From the NCBI RefSeq assembly GCF_013373865.1, contig NC_050467.1, forward strand, positions 6,138,001 to 6,202,000: a stretch of 64,000 nt of DNA, written 5' to 3'. The notes under the pieces are model-generated. The model had not been told where the DNA came from. It made no database searches and worked only from the letters and a program-made list of their open reading frames with translations. How positions within the stretch are numbered: position 1 is the stretch's first letter; each line of letters starts with the position of its first letter. Both the position numbers and the translations under genes were made by a program. Positions 1 to 14,600 of the stretch are shown in pieces. Source of the DNA: Monomorium pharaonis. Lineage: Eukaryota; Arthropoda; Insecta; Hymenoptera; Formicidae.

Positions 1-546
1 GGATTCTTTATGGTGATCGTTTTGTCCCCTATCTCATGCATATAGAATCGTGGGAGGAAATAAAAATAGCGGAACATGTTCATAAAAATATGCACTTTAT
101 TCTTTTAATTCTTCCATTCGATATATACGACACAGTTATAGCAACAGGTGTAAGGCCATGTTTATCATCCAACGTTTTTTGGATCTTTTAATTTTTATGA
201 ATAAACATGATCCTGAATGTATCGACAGTGACATGACCCTAAATATAACGAAAATATACGTATAACAATAAGTACTATAGTCAATCGCGGATCTATATTT
301 TCAATGGTCTCTCTCTCTCTCCCTCTAATGTTTCTGATGTCTCTGAAAAATATGTAGAAATCTATTCTTTAAAAAAGTTTGATTTACAAATATATAATAA
401 GTGTGTGTTTATAAATACATTATTAATTTTATTAATTTTATTAAAGCAATTAATTTTCAAATCTAAAACATAAATTTTTAACAAAAAGATTACAAAATAA
501 AAGACATAAGAAATAAAAATTTTAATAATTATTATATATAAACATA

Positions 547-548
<2 letters not shown>

Positions 549-583
<35 letters not shown>

Positions 584-594
584 CGCGCGCGCGC
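549..594. repeat. (GT)n-(GC)n compound microsatellite
   Basis: Alternating GT runs directly into alternating GC. This is a pure purine-pyrimidine alternation of the kind that can adopt Z-DNA. Confidence 0.95.
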
Positions 595-2003
595 ACGTCC
601 ACGTATAAAATTTATATATATTTGCAATCTTGTAACTACGCAAAACGACTATCTAAAAGAATAGCTCTAAACTGAAAAAAACTGGGTGATTAATATCTCA
701 AGTTAAACTGATAAATAGTTCAAAAATAATTTAATAATAAAACTAATCCAATTACCACAGATCTTCTAAAAACATCCATAAGACATTTAAAAGATGTATA
801 AAAACATTTTTAGAATTTTTGAATAATGTGTGTTGTATTAAAAAGACTTCAAAACGCTACAAAAAATTGATTGCGAAAATTATCACTCTAGCTTAAAATT
901 CGAATTATGAATTGAGGTCTTCGGATAGAGACAAAATTTAATATTATTAAAAAATTGAAATTAAAATTTTATTAAAATTTAAAATAATAGTTTATTAAAA
1001 TTTAGAATCATGATTTCGAGCTACATGTTTTGACACATTTCTGTATGCCACAAGTTCTTTGATACTTTTCATAAAACTTTTTGTATTACCATATCAATAC
1101 TATATCAATAGATCCGCCACTGACGATTACATTAATTCTAGTATAATATTATATAATACCGCGAGAGGACACATATTATTAGATTAGTTTATTGCACCAT
1201 TTAATTCGGTCGCTCGTCTAAATATAAGATTACGAATAACAATACAAAAGTATTGTTCGCAAGATGGGATTCTCGTAACCAAGAAAATATTCAACACGCG
1301 TGTTTCATGAGAAATAAAAGAATATGGAAATGTTTCTCTAAATGCCTACAGAAAACCGACTACAAATAGCGCGTCAAAAAAGCGCTCATATCACCACTTG
1401 TATATCTCGCATTAGAGCTGTAACACTGCGTAATATCGCGAACGTTAAAATGAGCAGTTACCCTCTAGCTAAAGTAAAGTCTTTCACTAAGAAAGAAAAA
1501 GAAAAGATAAAAAAATATCTCACTAATGTTGGATTGAATGGTAGACAACAAAAGCAGAAGAGGATTAAAAAAGTCCAATTTAAAGAAATGCATAATTAAA
1601 ATTAAATCGATAAAATATAAAGCATTCCGATATATCATTTATTCCGATACTTCATTTACTGCTATTCATCACGTATGTAACACACTGATATATACTAGAT
1701 TATTTAAATACAAATAAAACTCGTGACTTTTCAACAGTATTGTCTGTGTTTGCAAACGCACGGCCGACAGATATAACTACATTTATAAACTGCACACAAT
1801 CACATGTGTGTCTGACTGTTATAACGATAACTGAAATATTAAAGAATAGCACTATGTTAAGCATATGTGTCTGTTGAGTAAGAAATTCAAAGGTCTCATT
1901 CATATTATAATAATCTAATTTATTTGCGAGTTCGAAGCAGAATTTTCCTTTTTTTCCTTTTTCCTCTTCTGAGAAATATAAAATAGATTTAAAAATAGAA
2001 AAT

Positions 2004-2024
2004 ACACACACACACACACACACA

Positions 2025-2053
<29 letters not shown>
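2004..2053. repeat. (CA)n-(CT)n compound microsatellite
   Basis: About 12 CA units are followed by about 13 CT units. Read on the minus strand it gives a spurious low-complexity frame. Confidence 0.95.
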
Positions 2054-2055
<2 letters not shown>

Positions 2056-2491
2056 CATTCAGTTTACTTTTGCCTATCGTCATCCCTTCAATCCAAAATG
2101 TAGCCTCGAAGATTCGCAAATCGTCGACGCATTCGTCAGATAATGTGGTTTATCACGATTTATCCTCAGTCATATTCGCGAGAGGACTTATGGAAAAGAG
2201 TGTGCCGCTCCTCCTCAGTAGACGGAACTTTTGAAGTCGCGGACCTCACCGCCCTTGGCATTTTGCTTACTGTACTAAAGTCCCTGTTCATTCCATTACC
2301 GCCAGAAATGCTGAAAAAGCGAAATATAACACATTAAAAACATTTCAACGCAAAAAAATGAACAAAGCAAATGTCGTTATTCATAGCGGTTATTCAAACG
2401 TTGCCTAAACGAGATATTATTTTTAAATACAAACATATTACTTTACTGCTTTCAATAAATTATCAAATTTATTAAACTCACACATGCACGC

Positions 2492-2498
<7 letters not shown>

Positions 2499-2524
<26 letters not shown>
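2499..2524. repeat. (CA)n microsatellite
   Basis: About 13 CA units lie in the 3' flank of the GPR107-like gene. Confidence 0.9.
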
Positions 2525-2530
<6 letters not shown>

Positions 2531-2658
2531 ATACAAATATACATATAAATATATATAAATATAAAAATATGAATAAATATATAAAATAAAATTTATCGGG
2601 ATTTCTTGAGAAAAAAGTTTGAAAACATGAGAATTGATAAAAATGTATATGTGACAGA

Positions 2659-5600
2659 TTAATTTAATACGTACACGACATCGGTCTTGTCATCCTCATC
2701 ATCCGGATCTACTTCATCACTTGGTACTGTAAAATACGTAGTCGCGGATGCTGGTCGGAATTTGTAACCTGTCAAAACGAAGAATGCATAGGTTGCCATC
2801 TCTCGGAACGTTTCATCCAACCATTGGTAGTCAAAGCGCACTGTAATCTGCAAAGGAAAACAGTTATTGAGTGCATTTAAAGCGTAGTTCGTTCGTTTTG
2901 CTATCATAATCATGAGATTGATACGCGCGAAAATTACTATAAATCACAAAAAATATCGAAATCGCATACCTTCAGTATATACATTATAATGCGGGTGAAG
3001 TATATGTAGAAGACTATCATAATATAAAAATGCTTAAATAGCACGAGCTTGCGCAAGTTCATCGCTGCTTTATCGTTCGTACGGGCGACTTCCTCTAAAT
3101 GCCTAATACTCCACACCACCGGAAATAGGATTGCGCCACAGCACACCAAATCGACGAGTATGAACATGTCTCGCGATGTTTCACGACGTAAATTGCCCAC
3201 ATCGCTCTCCTCGATTATTATCTCAGCTACATTTGCCAACACCTGCAAATAAACACATTTCTGTAACCATTATGCTCATTAAGTTCATCATGTATTAAAT
3301 GATTAGTCATACAGCTTGCATACGTTCAGTTATTATATAATATTATAAAAAATGTATGACAATAAAGAGAAGTATTGAGATTCTGTTAAACTAAAACTCA
3401 TTCAGAATTCATAGAAGTTTTATATATTTGCATCTTTTGCTTAATTTTTGCCTAATTTTTATAATTATAATTTAAATCAAGATATTGTTTTAATATTAAA
3501 ACAACATTAACACAAATATATGTTTGTAACCGGTATGTAATTTTTTAATGACATCCAGATAAAGTAGAGAAAAGCAATTTAACATACAACAAATTTTAAT
3601 GTAAATCAATCTCAATGTTAATCTTACTTAATTATATTTTGCATAATATTTTATCATTATATCTTAACAATGAAAAATAAGAATTCTATTATGCTGCGTT
3701 TGATAAAACATATACAAAACTCGCCAGACACAATGCGTTAGTGGAAAAATAATTAATCTATAAAAAATATTGATTCTGATTGATTGACTGATTATGCGAA
3801 ATTGACTTAAGCTATACAAATGAGAAAAAGACATCGATGTTTACTTGCAATGGTATGACCAGCATAAAGAGTTTCTTCTCCTTATCCGAAAGAACGTGCT
3901 TTATAAAATTCCATCCGGTGCCAATGAGCACAATAGTGATGAAGAGAACGGCGCCTTTCAGAAGATGGGTAATGTAATATAAGATTGCCCACGCCTCAAC
4001 GTGTTCACCCTTAGTCTGGATAAAATGGTAATTTATACCGTGGAACAGCAATGAGAAAGACTTCAGGTACACCAAAACAGCCATTAAGTAGTGGATTTTG
4101 AATACAGAATGCCTGCAACACGAAAGTAACACTTATACTCTGTCCCACTAATGCCTCGTCATTACTGCAAAAATTTTTCTTAAAGTTGTTCGTATAATAT
4201 TTCAAAACTTTTGTAAAAATTTGTTCTCAAGTATTTTAAACTTCTTCAGGGTTTTATAAATTTTTTTTCTTAGAACACTCGAGAATTTCCAAAACTTTGA
4301 GAATATATTATATATAATTATGTAAAATATTTATTGTGTATAATAATAAGAAATTTTTTCAAATGTTTTTTTAATACAAATTCGAGTGCTGTGAACAAAG
4401 TCTACGTTTTTTTTTAGAATTCTTTATATACGTATATGTAAATTCTCAAGTGTTCTAAGGTTTCTACAATTTCTCATTTTATAATTTCTGAAAAAAACTT
4501 ATAAAAGCCCGAAGAAGTTTAAAATACTTCAGAAGATTAAGATATTTCCAGAACCTTTCATACAAATTTAAAATACAAGAAGTTCGTAAAAACATTCACG
4601 TTTCCCTTACTTGCTTTTATTAAGAATAAACACCCAGAAGCAGCCGGACAAGAAGAAGAGTAACGCCATTGTGAAGTACAGAGCCGGCAATGGCATTTCG
4701 CCGGCGCTCAGAAAGTTGTCGTTATTAATCTCCGCTATTTCCACCTGCGAGAAGAACGTTTCTTCAGCGTGCGACATATAAACAATCGGCCTAAACGTCG
4801 TAATCGTCCCCCAGGTAATCTCACCGTAAAATCCACGAGCAGCGGTTCCTTGTTATTATCGTAATTCTGACAATTGTGAAAGTAGAGGTTGTACAGGCCC
4901 TCCTCCTCCTCGCTAGCGACGTACATGACGAGGCTCGTGTTGTACGATCGCTCGCCCTTGGGCGTAGTCTCCATCGTGATCGGTAATCTCAGACGGGAGC
5001 ACGCGTTGCTGCTGTCCGACCCGCGCCTCGGGTCATTGCCGCGAACGACGGTCTTCTCGATCACTGCGCAGAAGAATTTTTTACCTGGTGGTAACGAGAG
5101 TCTCTCCCCGAAGGAAAAAAGGGGAGACGGAGAGCCGACCGTGCGAAAAGTGGAGCAGCCCTGCGGTGGTCGCATAAATCGCCGGACGACGGACGTGTCC
5201 GCGAGCGCGGCAATTGAGGCGAGGCGTCACCGGTGACGGATGTATTAAGCGTAAAAGACACAGTTACCTAACCGAACCTTCCAAAATACATGAGTTTCGC
5301 GTTATTTATAAGATCGGGGACGAGTCGCGTTAATTATAGCGTCTTTCATCTGCGGCGGCGTTCGATCACTGATGTCACCTTGTAATCGTGCACGCTCATC
5401 GATCATCGTTAAAAGCATCCGCTCGGAATAATGCCGCGGCTCGATCTTCCTTGGAAATTTGCTTATCGCGCGTATTCGTCACATTCGCGAATTTATAGTT
5501 TGTATGACGCATCGATTCGATACGTTCGGCCTTTACGTGAATATTTCTTTAATATAATAAACGATATTGAATTAAATATAATGGAATGAAGAAATTATTG

Positions 5601-8600
5601 TCCAAAGAGGCTGTCAATAAAGTAAATAGCAAATTGAAGAATAGGCGACAGAGAGTTCTGCGCGGAGAGAAGAATTTTCCCTGGAATACAGATGTTGGAG
5701 TTTATTAAAATATTTACATTAGACGTTTAAACTAGAATGTCAAAACTTTGCATCAATATTATCGTGTCCTACATAATTATTTTGATAGTCCAACTGTTTT
5801 GATAGTACACGATTATTTTCTCTGTCTCTAGCTAAATCTTCAGACGCTTCGGCAACTGTTCTTCGGATTGTTCTTTCGGACTATTCTTTCTGTGCAATTA
5901 AATAATATTGAATGAAAAATGTATAATACAGCAATGTTTAACAAAGATATCTCTATTCGTCTTATCTCTTTACCCATTTATTAATATACCACAGTGCGTT
6001 TACGGCGCGTCGTAATGTTGTAGATATTTTGGACTGATAACACGCGCTTGTTGACTTGAAAACTAATGAAATAACAGGATAATAATAATTGCGTGGCAAC
6101 TATGCGTGGCAAATGGCTCATTTCAGAATCATAAGCCAAGTCTCCAGTTTGCACCTGTTTTTCATCCACACCGCAATTTTACATCTCTAATATTAGGCGG
6201 TGGGGAAGTGTCGAAAATACCTGGCAAATGCCGTGATGGTTTATTTTCGATATATACCGCACGAAAATCTGCTGATAACATTTACCAGACGTCCGTACAT
6301 CTCATATGTCCTAGATAGGATTTCGTTGCTTGTCTATTCATAGCTGACAGGGCAGCGGCACTTGGATTTTTCGGAGACGAATCGCGTCTGAGATCAACCC
6401 CTTGCGCAACACCAACGTGGAAGCTAAATGAGATATCTGTCGGTCCATCGCAATACGTCTCGCTTTCTCGCATAATTATCGGGTTTTTAAGGCATATGCC
6501 AAATGTCGCAAGCTGAACGTTATGCGTCCCCGTGTTGTGCAACGCCGTGTACAAGTATAAACGCAGCTCACGTTACAGGTGGAGGAACATACCGGAATTG
6601 ACGCGAAAAATCGATGAGACGACAGACACGTGTAACGCTCCGGCCGTTTAATAACGATGTTTACTCTCGCGCTGACATGCCGTCTCGCATAGTTTTACTG
6701 GTCGCGCGGGTGAGGAGGGGGAAGTGGAAATAACTTCGCGCGCGATCCCGATGCGGGACGGCGGACTCACCGTGCGACGTGTTCCGTTTTCTCCGTGGGA
6801 AGAGCGCGGTATCGCTGAGCCTCGCCGACAGCGAGTTCCTCTTTGTACGATACATTAACACCGCACTGAGATCCCTGTAGATGTGCGCCGCGTGCACGTT
6901 GCTACTGCAGTTCACTTGCATCCTGCAAATGAAAGGTGTCAAAGTAGAGTTGCTCACTCAATTTCTATTTCTTTTTTTTATAGAATTCTCTAGGACTTCC
7001 TGGTTTTTCAAGAAGTTTAAAGTTATTTGATATTCCAAATAAGATTCGAGAACTTTTTAAATGCAGCTTTCCTAATAAATTTATTTTGTTATTTTATCTT
7101 TTAATGTTCTTTTCCGTCACGTACAATTACAAGGAAAGGTTATTTGTATTATCAAAAATTAGAAAATATAATAGAAGAAATAATTTTGTCATAAAGAAAA
7201 AAATAGAAATGTAAATTTAAATGTAAAATTTTTTTCAAGTTTCTATAAAATTCCATAAAAATCCATAATTCTCAAAGATAAAAAAAAAATTCTCTCAAAA
7301 TTTCAGATTTTTCTCGGTAGTAAACAATCATTACGAATTTCCAGCTTTGCTTCTCACTGTTGCAGTTGCATAAGAACACAATACGTACGTTAAGTTCTTC
7401 AAGTCCATGGTAAAATATATGATCGAGCTGTCATCCTTCTGCTCTGCCTTGAGATTCGAAATATTTTGCAGCAAGCATCCGTCCAGATGATTGTGCACGT
7501 ACGGATTAATGGCATCGATGAGCGTTCGACCCAAGCTAAATCCGAACTGCGAATAAAACAGAAATGCTATTGTAAACGATACAAAAATAAACTTACATCA
7601 ATCGCACGATGTTACAATCGTTTACAGTTGACTTTTTGTACTAAAATCTACTCGAAGATGCAATTGACCTCTACGATTACTGCCTTCAAAATCATTAAAC
7701 TAAAGAAATCCTAGTGTTTGAGTTTTCACAAAAACCAGTGTACAATTGGATAAAAAAGAAAAAAAACTTGTCATCAACATTGTGTGACAAAGATGACACT
7801 TTCTTTTAGATTTTAATTAATTATAACAATGCGAAAACTGAGTTTCTAAATAAAATAAGTTCAAAAAGAAGTTTAGAATAATTTAAAATTTTGAATATAA
7901 TCCATAACTAGATTTCAAAGCTAATTTACGAAAATAAATTTTAGGTAAAACAATATTCGTTCAACTTACTTTACAAATAAAAAATCAATAAAAATCAATA
8001 AAATTCTTTCAAAATCATAAGGCAAGAAATCAAGTACAGAGGAAAGTTGCCAATATAGGCCGACAAAGGCCTAAAATGATCTTAATTCTCAGAAAATAAT
8101 TATTGCACTTTATTAATACTAATAAAAACGTGATCTACTTATTGTTAGATAATTGAAGAAGTAAAAACTCATATTATATATTTATATACGTATATTTGTG
8201 ACTTGTTCCTCTATTATATATAAAATCAACTAAAAACAAATACATAAATAATATTCTTATAATTAAAAAAGATTTTTTAATTGCGTAGTTTAAACAATAG
8301 TAGTGTATTTACAATAATATTATATCATTTTTAGCGTTTTTAGAGATAAGAATAATCAATGACGATATAAAGTTTCAAGTCTAAAATGACGATATACATG
8401 CGAAATACCTAAATAACGGGATCTTATGTCAATTTATGCTATGTGTTGCAAGGCTAAACAAGTCATTCACAAGTCCAACAAGGCGATGATACATTCGCAT
8501 ATTCGCACACTTATTTATAAACATGAGTGGTAGTCTTCTCACAAGAATACTGACGGCAGAAACAGGTGTCTGTTGCTATACGAGTGATATCGCATTGTTG

Positions 8601-11600
8601 CAATGTCGTTACTTTTAATCAAACAACTATGGGAGAAATTAGAATAAATTTTAATATAATGCATTTATTCTTACAATCGATTAAAATTGTAAAAAAATAA
8701 TGGTTTAGAAAATAATTTGATTGCAAAATAATGCAAAGTGACAATATTACTATTTATACCGAGAAAAAACTTATACTGTCAAAATGTATATATTTATTTA
8801 TTACCTTTTATTTATATTTAAAATAAAATATATTTTTACTTATTCTTAATTTTCTATCTAATTGGCTTGTATTATTGACTATTATCTTTCCTTTCCTACT
8901 TGCATTTTCATTCATTAAGTTTAATTGAATTAATAACAGTTTCAGCAATTTTCCCGCAGGCACTCTAATTAAATAGTAGAAATATTGTCTGTGTATATAA
9001 TAACATGAATATTAATAAATTAATAGATGCTAATAAAAAAAATTTCTTGGAATATTACAAAAGTGTATATTAACATTTAATTTAATAGAAAGCCTGTGTT
9101 CTGAAATAATATTATAACGTTTTATATATACGTGTAGTCTATATAATTTTATTAATCTCGCGTCTGTGAGTTTTATCTTTATAATCGGGCTGCCGAGTCA
9201 GATCGACGCACGTTGTGTCTTGCCGGTCGTTCCGCCATACTGTTTTACTCGTCTTCTCTGCCGCGCCCTCTCTCGAGTCCTCGCACGAGGCCTCTCGCCC
9301 ATACACGAACAGACTTACATACGCACGGACAGACTCATACAAAAGCTTCAGACGTGTAATTCGCTTACAGATTCGGCCAGTCCTGACCCGCAGGCCGTCC
9401 TCGGCCGTGTACATGTTAATCATCCTCCTCGCTTTCATGGTTCGTCTCGCTATCGGTTCTTTTCCACGGACGCATATTAGCAGGTTCCCACACGCCTTGA
9501 TACGGTCTTTGAGTCACCTGATGACCATCTACGTCCGCTACAACGTATCGGTTATTACGTAACTTTTTAATGACTTTATAGGGCCCTCGAAACTGCGGAA
9601 TCAACTTGTGTGGGGTACCAGGTGTGCTCTCAAAGTTCCGTACCATCACAGAATCACCTTCAGCATACTCGTGCGGTTTCTTTCGCTTCTTGTCAACATA
9701 GGTTTTGTTATATTCCTGAGCCTTACAAATTTGCATCTTAGCTGCGTTTCTAAGTACATCTAAATCGCGTGTGTCATTCTGAGACTGACTTTCGAGGTAT
9801 TCTCGCACATTATCCGCAGGTTTCATACGCTGATTTGTACCAAACAGTAGGTGACTAGGCGTATCCCCAGTGGATTTATGGGGTACGTTGTTCAACGCGT
9901 ATTCGATTTGTGGTAACACCTTATACCAATTTTTCCGGTCTCTACTATCAACTAGTTTAGCCAACATAGGCTGTATAACTCGGTTCACGCGCTCAGCCTG
10001 GCCATTAGCTTGAGGCGAAGCTGTCGCTACCTTTATGTGTTTAATGTCGTGATCCAATATAAAATTGTCGAACTCCTTTGAACAAAAACATCTCCCGCGA
10101 TCAGAGATTATAGTTGTTGGGCTACTATAGTTATAGAAGTACTGTTCCAAGCAATTTGTAGCTTCCTGACTCGAGGTCGACTTGGTGGCGTATAATTTGA
10201 CGAATTTCGTAAAAGCATCCACGACTACTAACACATGCTTCTTTGGGGAATCTTTCACTACCGGACCAAAGTGATCAATATGAAGCACTTCAAAAGGTCG
10301 ACCTTCCTTGGGAATTGCTTGTAACATTCCTTCCCTTTTTCCCGACTTTGGAGAGTACGCAATACACTTTAGACAATTCGCGATATGCGTTCCGACTTTA
10401 CTTCGAATTTTTGGAAACCAATAGTTCCGGTTAATCATTTCGCACACCTTATCTATCCCCATATGTCCTAACTCATTGTGATACTTATACAGAAGGCTCG
10501 CTTCCATACTACTAGGCACAACGAACAACAGCTTTCCTTCCTTTTTTCGATATACAATACCATTTCGCATCTCGTATAACTTATCTTCGGTTTTTTCTAG
10601 CTTAGACTGCAACTCCTTAATGCTGGCGTCCTGACTCTGACTCACTGATAAATTAAATTCAAGAGTATTATCCTCGACGACATAAACAAAATAGCATCTG
10701 CTCAAACAATCTACATGACTCATCCTCGTTCCCTTACGATGCTCTACTGTATAGTCGAACTCTTGCAACTCCAAGGCCCACCTAGAAATACGTGGGTTAA
10801 TGTCCCTTTTGTCCAGGGTCAGCTTTAAAGATTGGCAGTCCGTAACAATTTTAAACTTCACACCATGCAAATACACCCGAAATCTTCGCAACGCATATAC
10901 TATTGCTAGTGTCTCCAGCTCGAAACTATGGTATCTACTTTCGGTTTCCGTTGTTCTCTTTGAGTAATAGAAAATGGGGTGTAACTTTAGGTCTTGCTTT
11001 TTCTGGAACAAAATCGCGCCGAATCCATGAGAGCTAGCGTCACAATGCAGTTCCGTGCTATCTCGTGGATTGTAAATGGATAGGATAGGAGTAGAAGCCA
11101 GCTTAGCCTTCAATTCTTCAAACGCCCTCAATTGGCACTCCTTAAACTCAAAAGCAACATCTTTCTTCAACAAATCATAAAGGGGTTTAGCTATCAAGGA
11201 AAACCTCTCAATAAACTTTCTAAAGTAAGAGCATAGTCCTACAAACCCTCGTACTTCTCTGACGTTCTTAGGCACAGGAAAGTTAAGTATGGCTTCGACT
11301 CCTTCCTTCGTCGGACTTATGCCCTTTTCCGAAATGATGTAGCCTAAATACTCTACCCTAGTGTATACAAACTTACATTTGTCTATTCTTAATTCTAGCA
11401 GGTTATTGACTAATACCCGAAACACTTTGCGCAATACACAGAGATGATGTTCAATAGTAGATGTCGCAATCATAAAGTCATCCATGTAGACCACCAGGTC
11501 ACCTGAATCAATAAATTCACGTAAAACGTCATTAATGAATTTTTGAAATCTTAAAGGGGCCGTTTTAAGCCCGAACGGCATTTTTTCACACTCGTATTGC

Positions 11601-14600
11601 CCTAACGGCGTCACGAACGACGTGTATTTAATTGACTCTTTCGCGATTTTTATATGGTGGAAGCCATCCTTAAGATCGAGTAAAGTAAAGTACTTCTTAT
11701 CCGCTAAGACGTCTAGCTGATCCTCGATCAAAGGCATAGGATAATTACTACGCAGTAGGTACTTGTTCAGCACGCGGTAATCGATACACATTCTATGTTC
11801 TCCGTTTTTCTTTTTGACTAAAACTATAGGTGATGAATACTCAGATTCACTAACCCTAATTACCTTTCTTTTAAGTAATTTATCTAACAAATCTCGCAAA
11901 ACCTCTTTCTCTGTCCATGATAAACGTCTAGGCATGACAGAGAAGGGTTGGTGTTCTTTTAACTCTAGCTTTAATTCCGCGTTTACCACTGGAGCTTCAG
12001 GACGCTCTGGCCTTACGTACTCCTTCTCATAAATTTCGCGTATCTCGGTTTGTACAGTTATTGGCAATTCCAGGTTGACGTTCAACGCATGGGACGGTTG
12101 ATCCCTTTCGTCAGATACATCGATACTTAAAATTTCTTCCACACATGCCTCCAATTGATCCTGGCGCTTTTGCAGAGTGTAACCTAGCGATCGCAGCGCA
12201 TCACGTCCCAGAATTACTGTCGGCTTCATAGTATCGTTCGGGACTACCAACAGGGTAGTCTCGTCCTTAGTTGTACCATCACAGGACATTCTCGCTCTTA
12301 CAGCACCTAAAATTCTTAGTTGAGAATTATTGATTCCACAAAATCGGGTACTTAACCCTTCCGCATTTCGCATAATATTATGAGGTACAGACTTTATTTT
12401 TATAAAACTTACGGCGCTTCCGGTATCGAATAACGAATCAAGTTCTAAACTCACGCAATTAGGTTCGTTTGACAGTTCGTACTTTACGTTCCGTATATAG
12501 TTGTCTCCTTCTGAAGACATAACCTCTACGTTTGACACTTGCTCCTTGGTCTCTGATTTCTCCTGGGTTGCGGCGGCTTTACAATTCTTCGAGATGTGGC
12601 CCTGAGCACCGCAGCTGAAGCAGGCACCTTGCTCCCTTTTCGGCTGCCTGCAATTCCTTGCCAGGTGTCCTAGACTGTTGCAGTTGTAGCAGCGAATGAC
12701 CCCTCTCGCCGCCTTATCGTCGTCTGTGCCGCTAGCCTTATCATCTTTGGCAATGGAATTATTCGACTTCTTCTTGATAACGGGACCAACATTTGGTCCG
12801 GTCTTCTGTCGCATCGTGATTTTTTCAAAGGCCTCCAGTAAACTTTCTTTGGACTTGAGCTTTTGAATACGAGCTTGGTCCCTCAGTGTAGTATCGGGTA
12901 TCCCTTCTATAATATATTCCACGACGTCTTCTTCTTCTACAGGAACCTTATTCGCCAAAATTACTTTGTCGTGGAGATATTCGCTGAATGATTCTCCATG
13001 CTTCCATATGCGCTTCTCAAACTCCTTCCTGAGGACCATCTTGCTAACCTTGTGTCGAAACATAGTCTTCATTTCCGCCAGCAGTTGTTCTAAAGACATC
13101 TCTAAAAATTCAGATTTCGAGAATAGCCAGTCAAGCGCTTTACCTTTGAGCCTTGAGCCAATCAATAATCTCGTTGCTTTATCATCTAGCGCATACGTTG
13201 CTTTGAGCAGCCTCAGTTGACGCTCCCATCGATCAAAGTCTACGTCTGTTCCGCTGAAAGGTGGTAATAACTCGGCGACCGAATTGATATTTACCCTGGG
13301 TCTAGAGTTAGCTTCTACCTCTTCTGACCCGGAAGGCACAACAGGTGTGGACACATCTCGCAGGTTAGCACTTCGCATCATATCCAGTTCCCGACGGACG
13401 ATTTCCAACTCTCGCTCCATCAGGCGCCTCTCTCTCTCACGTATCTCCAACTCACGCATCAGGATGGTGGTACATTCGGTAGGGTTCGGTCCTCCTGCTT
13501 CGTTTCCGTCCCCTAACCTCTCTGCACCTTGCGTATGTTGCTGTTCGTCGTGAGGATTCCCCTTCCTCACCTTGTTCATCCATGCCCCGGACGGATCTGC
13601 GGCTTTCAATCTCTCGATCAACTCATTCTTGGACCCGTTCGTCGAGCAGTTCATCTCGCGCAGCACGCCTTTTAGTTCTACCACCGTAAGACTGTTCGGG
13701 TCCATAATGGCGGTTTCTCACTGACACAACTTTCTTTGAGAATGTACTTTATCTCTTTCGCACGTAAACCCTCCTTGTAACGTCTCTGATCTCTTCGAAA
13801 CGCTCGCGATGCACACAGCAGACTCGCAAAGCACACAGTCGACACGCACGAGACACGCCGTCCTCGATGCACACAGCAACGGCACGTAACGCCCGCGTTC
13901 TAGAAATTTCTCTCTCCTTCTCGCAACTTCTCTTTGAGTCTCCGCTGGCACACAGCTCCCACGGATTCGCCGAATTTTTTAAAACGCTTGCGACGCACAC
14001 AGCAGACTCGCAAAGCACACAGTTGACACGCACGAGACACGCCGTCCTCGATGCACACAGCAACGGCACGTAACGCCCGCGTTCTAGAAGTTTCTCTCTC
14101 CTTCTCGCAACTTCTCTTTGAGTCTCCGCTGGCACACAGCTCCCACGGATTCGCCGAATTTTTTAAAACGCTTGCGACGCACACAGCAGACTCGCAAAGC
14201 ACACAGTTGACACGCACGAGACACGCCGTCCTCGATGCACACAGCAACGGCGCGTAACGCCCGCGTTCTAGAAGTTTCTCTCTTCTTCGTAACGATTTCC
14301 TTCGAACATCCGCTGGCACACAGCTCCCACGGACTCGCCGAACTGTTTCGATCACGCAGCTCAGATCCCACTTCTGAGAACTGTAGTCTATATAATTTTA
14401 TTAATCTCGCGTCTGTGAGTTTTATCTTTATAATCGGGCTGCCGAGTCAGATCGACGCACGTTGTGTCTTGCCGGTCGTTCCGCCATACTGTTTTACTCG
14501 TCTTCTCTGCCGCGCCCTCTCTCGAGTCCTCGCACGAGGCCTCTCGCCCATACACGAACAGACTTACATACGCACGGACAGACTCATACAAAAGCTTCAG

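Larger units (their letters stand above)
1..2658. other. Intergenic region downstream of the GPR107-like gene
   Basis: No gene with recognisable domains is seen here. The sequence is AT-rich and holds three microsatellites, listed separately. An 85-codon frame at 1342-1599 (+) is lysine-rich and resembles no family I know; it has no visible splice partner and is treated as chance. Confidence 0.6.

Noticed and set aside
1342..1599. 85-codon lysine-rich plus-strand frame
   Set aside because: No family resemblance, no splice partner and strongly biased composition; likely chance.
9139..9562. Frames inside the LTR (and their twins at 14235-14658)
   Set aside because: Identical because the LTRs are identical; no known domain.
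13749..14355. Cysteine-arginine-rich minus-strand frames in the retrotransposon leader
   Set aside because: They repeat with the 184-bp DNA unit and exist in several offset frames, so they follow from the tandem repeat and do not indicate a protein.
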